Below are positions 21,433-33,997 of a stretch of 64,000 bases of DNA, piece after piece. The translations under genes and the position numbers were made by a program. The notes under the pieces are model-generated. The model had not been told where the DNA came from, did no database searches, and worked only from the letters and a program-made list of their open reading frames with translations. Every line of letters begins with the position of its first letter. The first letter of the stretch is position 1. Where the stretch lies: assembly GCA_036346375.1 (NCBI GenBank), contig CM070520.1, positions 20,498,852 to 20,562,851 of the forward strand. Direction: 5' to 3'. The stretch comes from Guadua angustifolia. Lineage: Eukaryota > Streptophyta > Magnoliopsida > Poales > Poaceae.

Positions 21433-22919
21433 TTGGCTGTAACAGTATCATTCCAGAGACTAGGAAATTCGATTAAGTTAAACATGGATAAAACAAACAT
21501 CAGAATACTTAGTCAGTTAAACAGCCGATTAGACAACAAGTTAACCTCACTTCAAATCTCAAATGATTCTCCATTGTAGAACCATTTTGCACTGTATATC
21601 ATCGTGTAGCTTGTTACATAGCAACTATAAATCAAGTTTGACGATCATAAACAGTTAAACACCTTTCTCCTGTTTGTTTAGTCACCAAGCTAGCATTTGT
21701 AATAGAAAGGGCACATCTAGGTTCAGAAATCTGATCTTTACTCCCTTCAAACATCCTTTTATGTGTGCATTGCAGTAAATCATAGAATCTATCTTGATGG
21801 TCCACGATGCTCAGGGAATATTATGCTTAGGATGCTGCTGTGCTCCTTTTATTTGGTGAATCATATTGGTTCTGTAAAGAGTTCGCCATTAACATTTATA
21901 AATCTTTAGTTCTTGTATTTGAGTCTGTTCAGTAGCTTTTCTCTTTTTTGAGAATAAGGAATCGTTGGTTTTAATATAAGACAAGCCAATAAAATGACAA
22001 CAGGCAGAGATATTACCGTGCAGTAAAATAGACAAATTAATCATCATCACACATTAGGTATTTTCTCCATGCAAGTGGTTATTTGTATGTTTTGTGTTGG
22101 CTGTTGTGAGAATGTCACAGATTTTGGTCTAATCTGTTATCTTTGTTGTGCACTGTGGTAGAGAGTTATTTGTGATCATCCCATTTCCTAGGATTTCCTT
22201 TTTACATTTGCTCTGAAGGTATGTTCTGCCCCTCATCTTCAACTGACTGTATAAACTGTATCACCCTGTGTAGCCTTGAAATTTTTGTATTCATGTTGGA
22301 TGAGAAATTATAAAAACTTTTGTAATGGGAAGAAATAGATGTTTGATCTTGCAGCAAAATTTTCTTTTATTATTTAACCTTTATGTTTGTTAACAATTTT
22401 ATTTTCCATAGCATCGCACTGGCACTAAACTAGTGTGTTATTATTCCTAAAACCGTTTTCAAAAACAAGATTTTTCTCCCCAAATCCTGCAAAATTAGAT
22501 GTTATCTACGTATTGCTGCTGCAAATTTAGGTGGCAACACACTACAAAATCAATATGAATTTTATGTTTGACAAGCATGTTCTAAGTTTAATCTTTTATA
22601 TTAAAAATCTAAAATAAAGCTCGCTACTTTGCTAGGGAGTTATAATAAGACCAACTTTATGAACCATCCTATCATTTCTCTTTCAAATTTCCTATTTGCA
22701 ACAAACGATCCTCTCATATAAATTGGAGGTGAAAACACATGTCCAGCGAGAATGGACATTTTCTTTCCTATAGAATTCAAGTGTTCCCAAAAAGGCAGAA
22801 CATCTTGTTCTCATGCCACATAACTGTATGTTTGCTCTGACGAGTAATCACTGACTGAGCATAGGTTTTTCCACACTTGTGGGAGCGGGTCGATCAAGAA
22901 TTTAAACTATACTCTGAAA
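21433..22919. other. AT-rich interval without genes
   Basis: Remnant 3' sequence of the split gypsy element seems to fade by about 21560 (CAGCCGATTAGAC region). The rest is AT-rich, stop-dense and without recognisable domains or clear repeats. Confidence 0.5.
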
Positions 22920-23179
22920 TACTCTTTTCTTCCAAATTTATAAGGTATATTTTTTTAACAGTCTTATTCACAATATAAGTCGTATTTCATATTCCAATGA
23001 AACATTGGTGTGATGTTCCTTCTATACCTTAATAAATATATATCTTTACTTTATATTCTTACATACATGTATTGAATATAGTACTTAGTAATAATAATTA
23101 GGGATAATCTAGTCATTATAATATCTTCTAGTTCTATATGAAAAATATACCTTATAAATTTAGAGGGTGGAAATAGCAT
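22920..23179. mobile_element. Stowaway-like MITE
   Basis: Inverted ends are TTCCAAATTTATAAGGTATA at about 22930 and its complement at about 23145-23165. The outer text ACTCTTTTCTTCC resembles the CTCCCTCC-type Stowaway terminus and the left end abuts a TA. The right boundary is approximate. No coding capacity. Confidence 0.6.
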
Positions 23180-23479
23180 ACAAGAAACAAAACTGCACTT
23201 CGAAAAATGTACACAACGTTGCTCGTTCAGTCCTCCCAATACTTGTAATCATAGTTCGAAATCCCGGTAGAATTTCAGAAATTTCACTTGATATTTTGGA
23301 TTTTCGCAAGGGACGAGATTCAAAAATCCCAGGCAGATAATTTTTTTAATTGCTACAGTATTTTCAAAAATTTTGGCAAATTTCACGGAAATCTTGGGTA
23401 TTTTTACTAGATTTTGACTTTCGAGTACTAGATTTGGGTCAATAACTCTTAATAATGTCATCTTCTATGAAAATTTGTT

Positions 23480-24340
23480 AAAAACTAAATTTTGAGACAT
23501 TTTATAAAAATAGCAGAAAAACTATTTGATTTTTATAAAATTGTAAAAGCTTGATCATACTCTAAAAATTTATGGTACCATCTTTAGTAGTTTAGAATTA
23601 TACATAAAATTTTTAAAAATAATTTAACTTTATTTGTTATATTTAAATATTCAAAACATAATGAACAAAACTGAGACAAGAATAATGCCATAATTTTATA
23701 AATTCGCTTAAGTGTGATCATGATCTAAAATGTTTAGGAGAGCTTAATAATTTCCTCAGAACTCTTGTATAAAAGTTTCAAAAATTATAAACTTAATTTG
23801 GTTACTGAATCAAATCTATGGAAGCAATACATGTAGCATCGTAAGTATTTTATCAGGATAGTAACACTATCATAATTTTTAAAAATTCCTCAAACTTAAT
23901 CATTTTCTAAAAAATTTATGATAATATCAGTGATGTTTCAGGACCATCCAAAAAATATTTCAAAATTTTCTAACGTGGTTTGGATTATTTTTCATTTGGT
24001 TGAAATTTGCCGGTCAGCCTTCAGTAGCACTGTAATTTTTTGAAAATTTCTCAGACTTGATCATCATCTAAATTTATAGGTACATTATTGTTGTGTCAGA
24101 ACCATCCACAAAAATGTTCAAAATTTTCTAACATGGTCTGCACTATTTTTCATTTAGTTGAAATTTATCATCAACCTTCTATATGGACAACAATTCTATC
24201 AGAATTTTTAAAAATTTCTCAAGCTTAATCATCATTTGAAATTTTTATAGAGACATTAGTGATATGTCAAAACCATCCACAAATTGTTTAATATTGTTTT
24301 TGACTATTTTTTTACTTGGTTGAATTTTGGCCAGAAATTT
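23480..24340 (+). repeat. Degenerate tandem repeat of about 160 bp, AT-rich
   Basis: Successive units carry CAAACTTAATCAT-like, ACCATCCACAAA-like and TTTTTCATTTGGTTGAAAT-like blocks. The last block recurs near 23990, 24150 and 24311. Earlier units (23500-23850) are more diverged. The array ends about 300 bp before the phospholipase gene. It has no coding capacity. Confidence 0.7.
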
Positions 24341-24644
24341 TGTTTCAAAAATTCTAAATTTTAAATTTTGACTAAATTTTATCTAAAATTCCGAGATTTT
24401 ACTATTTCGGCTTCGTCCAACCGAAAACAAAATTTTAAGCCGTGCTCGTAATCTGGCACGTCGATCGAGCCAGCCGACGCCTCCGCCCGTCCACGTTGCG
24501 CCGCCGCACACCGGCTGCCACCCACCCTCCGCAGCCATTCGATCCACTGCCGATCGAGACCCAAGAAACAAAAGGGTAAAAAATTTTTTCTGTTTTTCTT
24601 TCTCTTAATTTCCACGCGCAAAAGGACGTAGAAGAGTCCGGGCT

Positions 24645-27600
24645 ATGCATCGTACGCTCTGCACGAGCGCACGAGGCGTCGCCGGCCGGCGCCGTGGAGC
24701 CCTCATGGCCTCCCTCCTAGCCTTCTCCTCCACCGGCTTCCCGCCCAAACCCTCGCCACCCTCCACCGCTCCCGCTCCCCCTCCCGCCTCGGCCTCTTAC
24801 GCGCGCCCGTCGCGCCTACGCCTTCTGCTCACCCGCGCCGCCGAGCGCCGCGACCCCGAGCCGGCGTCCCCGCCGTCTCCGGAGGCCGCGGCGGAGAGAA
24901 GGTCGCTCGCGGTGAGGACGGGGGAGCTGTTCCTGGGGCTGGCGGCGCTGCTCGTCCGCGCGGCGAGGGGGGCGGCGCCGGTGGAGGAGGTGGAGGAGAG
25001 GGAGGGCGTGGTGTGGGAACAGCGCCCGCAGGACGTGGAGGCGGAGCGGCAGCGGCAGCGGCGGGTGGCGGCGACGTCGAGCCTCGGGTTCAGCTTCTCC
25101 GCCGCGGGGCTGCTCTTCCCCTACCACCTCGGCGTCGCGCAGTGCCTCCTCGACAGGGGCTACATCACGGTACGCATCTTTATCCCCATCCCCATCTCCA
25201 TCTCTTCCATGTGCATGCATACTTCGTATTGTAGTGATGGATACGAGCTTTTGCTCGGATGAATTGTGATGTCAGCCATTGTGCTTAACTGCTTACAAGA
25301 AATTTTAGCACCTTTCGGGCTTAAATGAAGTTAATTGCCGTAGATATAATAGTAGTACTTGCTAGCTTGGTTGTGTCTTGTTTGAAATAATATATATTTA
25401 ATAAAAAATTACAGAAATAATATGCCGAAAATAAAAATAACAGTTCTGCACACCTATCGCAATTCTAAATTGCGACAGGCTCTCTCAATTTGGAAACACA
25501 TTGTATCTCGCCCCAACGATTAGCGACAGGAATTGCGACAGAGAGTCTGTCGTAATTTCAAATTGCGACAGGTGTGTAGAACTGTCATTTTTATTTTCGG
25601 CATATTATTTCTGTAATTTTCCATTAAATATATATTATTTTAAACAAAAATTCTGTCTCGGGACCTCTTGATCTCACGCTACTTTGTACTAGGTTGTAGC
25701 TGGGCTTGTTATGGTTATGCATGGGAGCTCATATGTCTATGTGATTCACGACTTACGTGTGATACATTCTGCACTTAAATTCATTCTATTGAGCAAACCT
25801 TCTTATAAAGGTTTTCTTTTCTGGAACTTACATTAGGAAAGAACCCCGTTAGCTGGCTCATCAGCTGGTGCCATAATCTGTGCAGTGATTGCATCCGGAA
25901 ACACAATGCAAGATGCTCTCCAGGTGACCAAGGTTCTAGCTGAGAACTGCCGGACTAAAGGGACTGCCTTTCGTCTTGGGGTATGTTTTCTGCCTTTTTA
26001 AAAACTATTTTAATTATATGAATGCTGTATTGGATAGGTACATGGTATAGACGACCCTGGAAGAACGATTACAACAAATTATTTCCTTAAAATGGATGAT
26101 TTTTTTAACAAATTCGAACACATACATTCTTCCATTTTGTGATGCTTATGTGTTGGTATGCAACTAGGGAATTAAATTATTAAATATTTTAAAATACTGG
26201 GAAAATGTATTGGTAGCATCAGCGATATATGACCATGAGTATATAGTTGTATACAGTGATAATGATTTGTTGTATACAGTGTATGCTGTTTGACTGTTTC
26301 ACCCATTTCGTTGGAGCTTCCCCTATACTAACTGTGAATTGTGGCTAGTAGTCTTCTATGATCAAAGCCTGTCAGATTAATCTCTGCTGGTCAGTCCAAT
26401 AATTCAGAGGTGTTAAAATTCTAGCTCTTCATGCTATATTGGTCTATGTCATTGGGTGCCAACTGTTGAATTCCCTTAACGTGTAAATTGAGGCTACTTA
26501 TATGAGTAATGGTTTATTTATGGCTGATTTGCCATTTATGTTTAGAATGTGCTGTTCATCACATTATTTGAATTATGGGTGTTTACTGTAATGATTTAAG
26601 ATTAAGTTCATCTTCTCCTCTTGCAGAAAAGTAATTACAGAAAAAAGGTGCTGAATAACCTGCCATATCCTTATAATTCCTCTGAAAAATATGCTGAAGA
26701 TCACGAAAGACGTGATGTTTAATCACTAAGTCGTTCTTACTTGTATTGGCTGATTGAATTTGACGGAACCTTATAATCCTATGCACTTGTTCAGGCTGTA
26801 CTCAAGGATATTCTAGACACGTTTCTCCCAGATGATCTGCACACTAGATGCAATGGAAGGATTCGTGGTAAGCTTTATATTATACAAGTGTCTTGTCCAT
26901 ATTGGCTATCTGCATTGGCTTGGTCATTTTAAGAATACTTATATTCTTCTCATACAGTTGCTATTACTCAGTTGTCCTGGAGGCCTAGGGGCTTACTAGT
27001 TGACCAATTTGATTCCAAAGAAGATGTAATTAATGCAGTTATTACATCCTCTTTTATTCCTGGGTAAGATAATAAGATCAGGCTAACTTTTTTTCTCTCC
27101 TAACATTCTATGTATCTTTTTAGTTAATAATAAAGATAATTGTTTGTTCTTGTTTCAGATACTTAGCTCCCAGGCCTGCAACTTTCTTCCGTAAAAGGCT
27201 GTGCATTGATGGGGGCCTTACATTGTTTATGCCACCCACTTCTGCTTCTGAAACAGTACGTCTACAATTTTTATTGTTCGTGCAAAATTATTCTGATCTC
27301 AAGCACTATTAGAGGTTTCTTACATGCTACGATTATTTGAATTTAGTGAGATTTTGGATATTATGTTTATCTGAAACCTTGTCTTTCATATTAATTTTGC
27401 TTCGTTGCTTTCAAGTATGAAGACATTTCTCATGCAGTTCACTGATATACCAGTGAAATTCATCTTGCTACAAGTTTCTGTAAGAGCTAGACCACGAGTT
27501 TGAACCATGTAAAAAAAGGGATCCCTAATATGTGAATTTATCTGTGGTAGGTGATAGCAGTGTGATAAATGATATGCTTGGTACATGAATGCAATTTGGT

Positions 27601-28310
27601 TCTTTGCATATTCAGAGTTAATACAATTTGTTTATGCTTTATTTATACTTTATACTGAACATGACCATATACTTTACTGGAATGACAACTAGCTTTTGTG
27701 CTTTGCAAATTCTTGTAATGTTAAACATTCTATACTAAAAGTTTGAAAATGCAATTCTGGAACCAAATGCTGCTTCTACATGTGAGTGCGCGCTCACAAG
27801 TTGGCCTGATATGCATCCTCACTCGCGAGGGCTTATCTGTTTCCAAAAATATTCCTCTTTTGTTTGAACATTCTGTTTGCAGCAGTACTCGCTGTCCAAT
27901 GGCAGAACAAGTCCCAACTGTTCTATATATATGCTGTTCTATCTGTTTGTTTTGCAATGCTCATTACTACCAAGTGTCTATGTAGATTCGAGTTTGTGCT
28001 TTCCCAGCTAACCGACTGGGATTACAAGGGATTGGTATAAGTCCAGACTGCAATCCAGAGGACAGAGCTAGTCCCCGACAGGTTGCTCACTTTTCAAATG
28101 CACAAAGTTCTGTAACTCTCCATGATTTATTGCTAAACTTACTCTCAATGCTCAAACCAATTCCAGCTGTTTAACTGGGCTCTGGAACCTGCCGAAGATG
28201 AAATTCTTGACAAATTATATGAGCTTGGATATCTGGATGCAGCTGTATGGGCAGAGCAGAATCCTGTTGAATTAATTGCCAAGAATGAACAACCGCTCGA
28301 TGCAGATTGA
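24645..28310 (+). CDS. Patatin-like phospholipase (PNPLA family), probably plastid-targeted
   Basis: Seven exons with GT-AG introns in phase: 24645-25169, 25837-25980, 26795-26867, 26958-27063, 27159-27255, 27986-28081, 28167-28310. They give 394 residues. An in-frame ATG at 24705 (MASLLAFSS) has the better start context and would give 374. The first 60 residues are rich in Ser, Ala, Pro and Arg, like a plastid transit peptide. The patatin domain starts near residue 148 (GFSFSAAG, oxyanion region). The nucleophile elbow GSSAG has Ser184, and the dyad Asp300 is in CIDGG. Patatin-like enzymes hydrolyse acyl esters of glycerolipids. The motif pattern is nearer to the ATGL/adiponutrin-like plant group than to storage patatins. 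The gene looks intact, and intron 1 holds a MITE. No clear TATA box was seen upstream. Confidence 0.93.
25379..25647. mobile_element. Long-hairpin MITE in intron 1 of the phospholipase gene
   Basis: The two arms (about 25379-25490 and 25540-25647) are near-complementary over more than 100 bases, starting TTGTTTGAAATAATATAT and ending with its complement. The inner part repeats the text AATTGCGACAG in both orientations. No open frame. Target duplication is not clear. The transcript of the gene would contain this hairpin before splicing. Confidence 0.85.
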
Positions 28311-29708
28311 AAGCACCTAGACAATACCAGACATATTGAACCTTGTTTGGTTCTCTCAAAGGTTGACAGCTGACTCTGTTGCCCAAGCTGAGCTCATGGG
28401 AGCTGTAAACTTGTATAAATGCACCAGCTGATTTTTTAAATTTACCTGCTCTAGGTTACCGGTTTCATGATTGATGCAAGTGTATACAACCACGCTAGAG
28501 CTTAGTATCTGATTGATCATGTTGATCTGTCAATAGATATCATTTGTCCCGCGTTGTATAAAATCGTGTTCTTGTCAAAAAGTTAATTGTTCGTAAAAGT
28601 TGGCAAAATACCATTTCTCAAAGTTATTTGCACCATGAACTGCGGCTGCATTTCCTTGAAATGCTTCTATGTAGGCCGCCTCTGTAATTAATCGAAGTCA
28701 CATAGGTCAGTCTTTCAAATGTAAAATTACCAAAATTTCAACAACTTTCAGAGTTTTGAAATTTATAAAAATCAGATACTAGCAATTTTTTTTCTGAAAG
28801 TGTCTTACTACAGTTTGCGGATGTCTAAAATACAGTTGACAAATGCGTAACTATGTTAGTATGGTCTTGTATGTACCACAGTTTCGGCGAAAAGAATGTC
28901 AAGTGTACCAAATCCTTCCTCAAGATCGAAAGGAATGTTTTAAATGAGATTTATCATCATGACAGTACCCATGAAGCTATAATACATACGTACTTGTACT
29001 CAGGGATTTCGGGCAAGAATTGCCGTAGCTTCTTCTACCTGTAAAACTCAGCCCTGTTTGTTTTATACCTAACGTTGTCATAATTAAATGTGGCAAAGTT
29101 AGTCAATAGGTTTGGGGCTAATAAATCGCGGCAAGTCACAATTGGGGCGTAAAACCAAACACGTAACTAAGAAACTGTGACGTGACTGATATGAGACGTG
29201 GCATCAAATCAAACACCCCATTATTTGGGAATTGCATGCCAAATGTAAAGCTACCAATAAATTTTCCTGATAGTTGTGTCATTAGCATTGAAAGCAAAAG
29301 GCTGTGTATACACTGTCGTACAATAATACATTGACTTGTGAGATGAATGATCAGTTTAGCCTATGAACATTACTCAAGACACTTTGTCAAAAGTTGCACA
29401 GTTACCCCCGAAAAAAGCTGTGATTATTGTTGTTTGAAATGATGTGGCAGCTATCATGTAATTATGGCGACCTAATTTTTTTCCTAGTGACTTAGTTTAC
29501 TCATGTAAAAAAAAAACTCTTTCTGTTTCTGCCTTATGAGTGGAGATTTGCTCAAATACTTCTGTTTACCCTACTGATGAAGGGATCTCTTAACGAAGCA
29601 CTGCTAGTCGGTTGAACTATATACATATAGGTAAGTGTCAAGGTATTCATTCATATTATTGTAGTATATAATATTACAAAATAAATTCGTATCCTTCTCA
29701 TGTTGCGC
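28311..29708. other. 3' flank of the phospholipase gene and intergenic sequence
   Basis: This holds the presumed 3' untranslated region (to about 28580) and AT-rich spacer. Around 29051-29220 a weak MITE candidate is framed by CTGTTTGTTTTATACC and its imperfect complement (CAAATCAAACACCCC). No gene is seen. Confidence 0.45.
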
Positions 29709-29835
29709 TTTTTTTATTTAATATTTATTTTAAATCTTTTTTCCGAAAATAATCAGCGGAAAAAAAATTACGGAACTAGCCTCCCGTCGCGCGGATATGG
29801 GGCGGCGATTGCCCCATATCTGGGTGATAGGAGGC
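29709..29835 (+). repeat. Left terminal inverted repeat of the Mutator-like element
   Basis: AT-rich outer 50 bases are followed by a GC-rich part with an imperfect palindrome at 29795-29819 (ATATGGGGCGGCG...GCCCCATAT). Confidence 0.85.
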
Positions 29836-30129
29836 CGAAACAGTGTGGGACTAGCGGGTAGTAACGGCCAAATTTGAACGCTGCCACCGCTCACCCGAGC
29901 AACAGGGGATTGCCCGAGACAGGGACGATAGGTGCCTTTTTAAGGCCACGGCGCCGCCCCTCTCCCTCATTCCTCGCCTCATTTCTCTGGAGCCAGCAAC
30001 CAAAGCCAGCAAGAGCCGGAAGGAGGAGCAGAGGAGAGGAAAAAGGAGAGAAAAAAAAAGAGATAAAAAAGAGAGAAAAATTAGAAAAGAAATCGAAGAA
30101 AGTAGATTCGTCGTTTTTGCGGAGGTAAG

Positions 30130-30540
30130 TACGAAAATTTTATATGTAAATAATGTATTAGGCAATATTTAGAAATGTAATGTAGAAATTTAATGTAGTA
30201 GGATTGTCTAGTATTTAGAAATATTAGAATTGTGTAATATTTAGTATTTAGAAATGTAGAAATTTAATGTGATAGAAATATTAGGCAATATTTAGAAATT
30301 TAATGTAGTATTTAGTATTTATAAATATTAGGATTGTGTAGTATTTAGTATTTAGAAATGTAGAAATTTAATGTGATAGAAATATTAGGCAATATTTAGA
30401 AATTTAATGTAGTATTTAGTATTTATAAATATTAGGATTGTGTAGTATTTAGTATTTAGAAATGTAGAAATTTAATGTAGTAGAAATATTAGGTAATATT
30501 TAGAAATTTAATGTAGTAGGATTGTGTAGTAGAAATTTTG
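30130..30540 (+). repeat. 104-bp tandem repeat in the 5' part of the Mutator-like element
   Basis: The block ATTGTGTAGTATTTAGTATT recurs at about 30229, 30333 and 30437, each with TTTAGAAATGTAGAAATTTA. A shorter fourth unit starts near 30521. AT-rich and non-coding, it lies between the left terminal repeat and the transposase. Confidence 0.8.
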
Positions 30541-31115
30541 TTATGCAAATAATGTACTAGGCAATATTTAGAAATGCAATGTGGTAGAAATTTAATATTA
30601 TGATGAAACATGGTAGGCTAGCCATATGTTGCGCAGGTAATGTTTCGAAAATTGCGACGTAGAAATTAAAGGAAGTATGATATATCATGTACATATGCAG
30701 TTTTTAAGATTAGAAAAAATTAATAATATATAGTAGTAATTCCGTAATGAAAAAATGAGTAGTCGAATTACTTATTTATAGTCGAATTTCTTAGTATGAT
30801 CACCATACATTTTATATATTGTATTTTAGAGTAATATTTGAAAAACATGGTAGGCTAGTAGCATATTGTACGTTGTCAGACACCATGCTACGTTAGAAAT
30901 TAGTAGAGTAAAAAAAATTTGGAAATATCAGGCACCGTTAGAAATTAGTAGAGAATTTTTTAAAAAATATAATGTAACATTTATATGGTAATGTATGATG
31001 CGGTTAGATGGACAACTGATGAATTTTTTAGTTCGACGTTGTAGGCAGCATGTCGGAGAAATTGTATTTTTAAATATTTTATGGAGATGGGGAGATAGCA
31101 CAGGGGGCGGATGGA

Positions 31116-33663
31116 GTGGATTTGTCAACATTTTCAAGAGTTGTACAGGGCATATCTAGACCGAGCGATAGGACATACAGGGCTTTGTTGGAATGGATGT
31201 TTCGGATGTTCAATTTGGATGCCCAGACTGTTCGGCTGCAGGTTAGAGCAGTAGTAAGCCGTGCGCAACACTGTTTTGTTGGAGAGTTGATTCTTATTAA
31301 TGCGACATCATCATGGAGGAGCTATGTTGGGTTTGCCGTAGAGCGGGGTTGGCCGCTCATGTTGCTGGTACAGTGGTACCAGGTACCTCCATTGGTGTCG
31401 GACGTTCGTGATGTCGGGGTAGATATTATGGAGGAGGGGAAGACAAATATGCAAGAATACGATGATGAAGGTTGCGAGGAGCCCGGAGACAGGGGACACG
31501 AGATTGGTGGTGGCGAGGGGATGGGGGGCGAGGAGACAGTCGTGGAGACGTTGGGGGTGGCCGACGAGGGGGAGGAGGTGGAGGACATAGTTGACATGAT
31601 AGAGGAGGAGGACCGTGCGGATAAGGAAGTCTTTGATGGCGAACACTCAGATGAGGAGGACAATACTCCTGAGGTGCCTGTCCCTAATGCATGGACTAAT
31701 TATAATTTCGAAGACCTAACAATGAATGAAGGGAACAGTGATGCATGCGAGTATCATAAGAATGAGGTCACACAAGGGGCCATATATAAAGACAAGGAGG
31801 TTGTGATGGATGCGGTGAAATACTAGTCAATGTCTCTTCGAGGCAATTCAGGGTAATGAAGTCTAGCAAAAAAGAGTACAACGTGAAGTGCGTAGTTGAT
31901 TCATGCCTATGGTGGGTGCATGCATACAAGGGGAAGTGGAAGGACTACTGGAAATGTTCCATAGTGATGGAGCATAACTGCGAACTCGAGAAAGCGGACC
32001 AAGAACACCGCTATCTGTCGTCCACTTAGGTGGCAAATGTGTTTTATGGCCAGATCGTGGATAATCTGCACCTGCAGCCTTGATCTATTATCAGAGCCAT
32101 GGAGGAGAGGTTTCAGTACAAGATTAGCTACGGAAAGACATGGAGAGCAAAAAGGACAGCTTTACAAATACGGTTCGGGACGTATGAGGCTTCCTACGAG
32201 AATATTCTACACTTGCTCAAGGCAATATCACGTAGGAATCCCGGTACATTCATCGACCTTGCGGAGTTTCCCGCAGATGGTGTGTGTGCAGGTAAGTGGG
32301 TCTTGCAGCGGGCCTTCTCCGCCCTCGGCACATGCATAAATGCATTCTGACACTGTCGCCCGGTCATTTGTATGGACGGCACATTCCTCACAGGGAAATA
32401 TAAGGGCCAGATTCTAACTGCAATCGCGGTGGACGCCAACAACTAGGTTTTACCGGTCGCATTGGCCTTCGTGGAGGGGGAAAACACGGAGAGCTGGTAC
32501 TGGTTTCTTGAAAGAGTCAAGTTGGCAGTTGTTCAGGATCGCCCTGATGTATGTGTCATCCATGATCGACATGCAGGGTTGCTAAGGGCGATCGTGGATA
32601 TGTAACAAGGGTCCGATATCGTGGGAGCAACAAAGTGACCAGACCTGAAGAGCAGGTGGTGCATGAGGCACAAGGGTACCAATTTTTTTCTCCAGTTCAG
32701 GAACAAGGAGCTTATAAACATGTTCAAGTGGCAGTGCAAACAGAACCAGTGGAGGAAGTTTGACGCACTGTGGAGGACGTTGGATGAACTGACCAAGAAG
32801 CAATCACTAAATCCAAGGGATGCCGCTAGTTCATCAAGGAACCCTATGGTCTACCACGAATAAGGAGATGACCCCACAGCCTTGTGTGCGATCTTGACCG
32901 ACGCACCAAACATTCGACGTAGGTCGGGGACAAGCATAAAGAGTTTCACGAACTGGATACGACATGAGCCGTTGGAGAAATGGTCCCTTCTACATGACGA
33001 GAGTGGTTCCCGTTATGGAATAATGACAACAAACCTGGTGGAGATTTACAACTGGGTAATGAAAGGCACGAGATGCCTTCCATTGGTGGGCATTGTTGAA
33101 GGTGTGTTACTAAGCACCCAAAGATATTTCATTGAGCGATATACGAACTCTGCTGCATGTATGTCGGACAATCGACTGTTCTACTCAACGGTTGTATCTA
33201 CATACATGGCCAACAAAACACGAAAGGCACATACACATCTTTTAACACCAGAGAGTGGCGTGGAATGGAGGTACCACGTGCACTGCGGTGACCGAGGTTG
33301 TAGAGGTGCCCACCAGGAGAGGACTTCCCATTTGTACATACTTTGAGCTGCTGACTGCGAGTGCTCCTGCCAGAAGCCATGCCTGCTGCACTTGTCGTGC
33401 TCGCACGTGATTGCCGCAGCCGCCGAGACACACCAATCATGTCGTCCATACATCTCCCACTATTACTATAAGCAAAGTGTTCTCAACACGTGGCATAACG
33501 AGGTGTACGGATATCGAGTGGATGGATCGTTTACAGCAGCCCCCCTCCAGGGCATCGATGGGCACCGGACATCCGAATGTTGAAGCAAAAGGTCAGGCGT
33601 CGAAGGACACGGCGTATTAGGAATGATATGGACGAGTCCGAAGCGCGTCGGAATTGTGGATAA
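31116..33663 (+). pseudogene. MULE (Mutator-type) transposase
   Basis: The N-terminal part (31116-31826) has an acidic linker. The MuDR-type core follows: CMDGTFLTGKYKGQ with the first Asp (about 32370), HDRHAGLLRAI with the second (about 32565), and TTNLVEIYN with the expected Glu (about 33035). A SWIM zinc finger is at 33357-33420 (CECSC...CSHVIA). The enzyme would cut and move the element through a DDE active site. In-frame stops occur at several places, for example at 31824, between NN and VLPVA near 32443, and after MVYHE at 32860, so this copy is inactive. The order and spacing of motifs are full length. Confidence 0.92.
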
Positions 33664-33997
33664 TGTAATTTTATTTCATGTATTTCTAAATGTATCTCTT
33701 TACTTCACATACTTCAATATGTATCAGTTAATTATTGTTCCCGTCATGTAATTTTTGATTCTATGTGCGCGATCGAACATATATATTTAAATATGCAACA
33801 TTTCATTACTTTTCATTTAATTTTTGGTAGTTGTAATGTGTAACATTTACTTATTGTCCAGTTTGTTTTATTTGCTTTCTACATTTACTTATTGTCCAAT
33901 CTGTTTCATTTGCTTTCTACATTTATTTATTGTCCAGTTTGTTTTATTTGCTTTCTAACCATGTATTTGCTTTGTAACCGTGTAGGCACAGGCGCCG

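Noticed and set aside
30070..31115. A tRNA or other small RNA gene in the AT-rich leader of the Mutator-like element
   Set aside because: No cloverleaf or internal promoter boxes could be recognised. The region is tandem repeat and AT-rich spacer.
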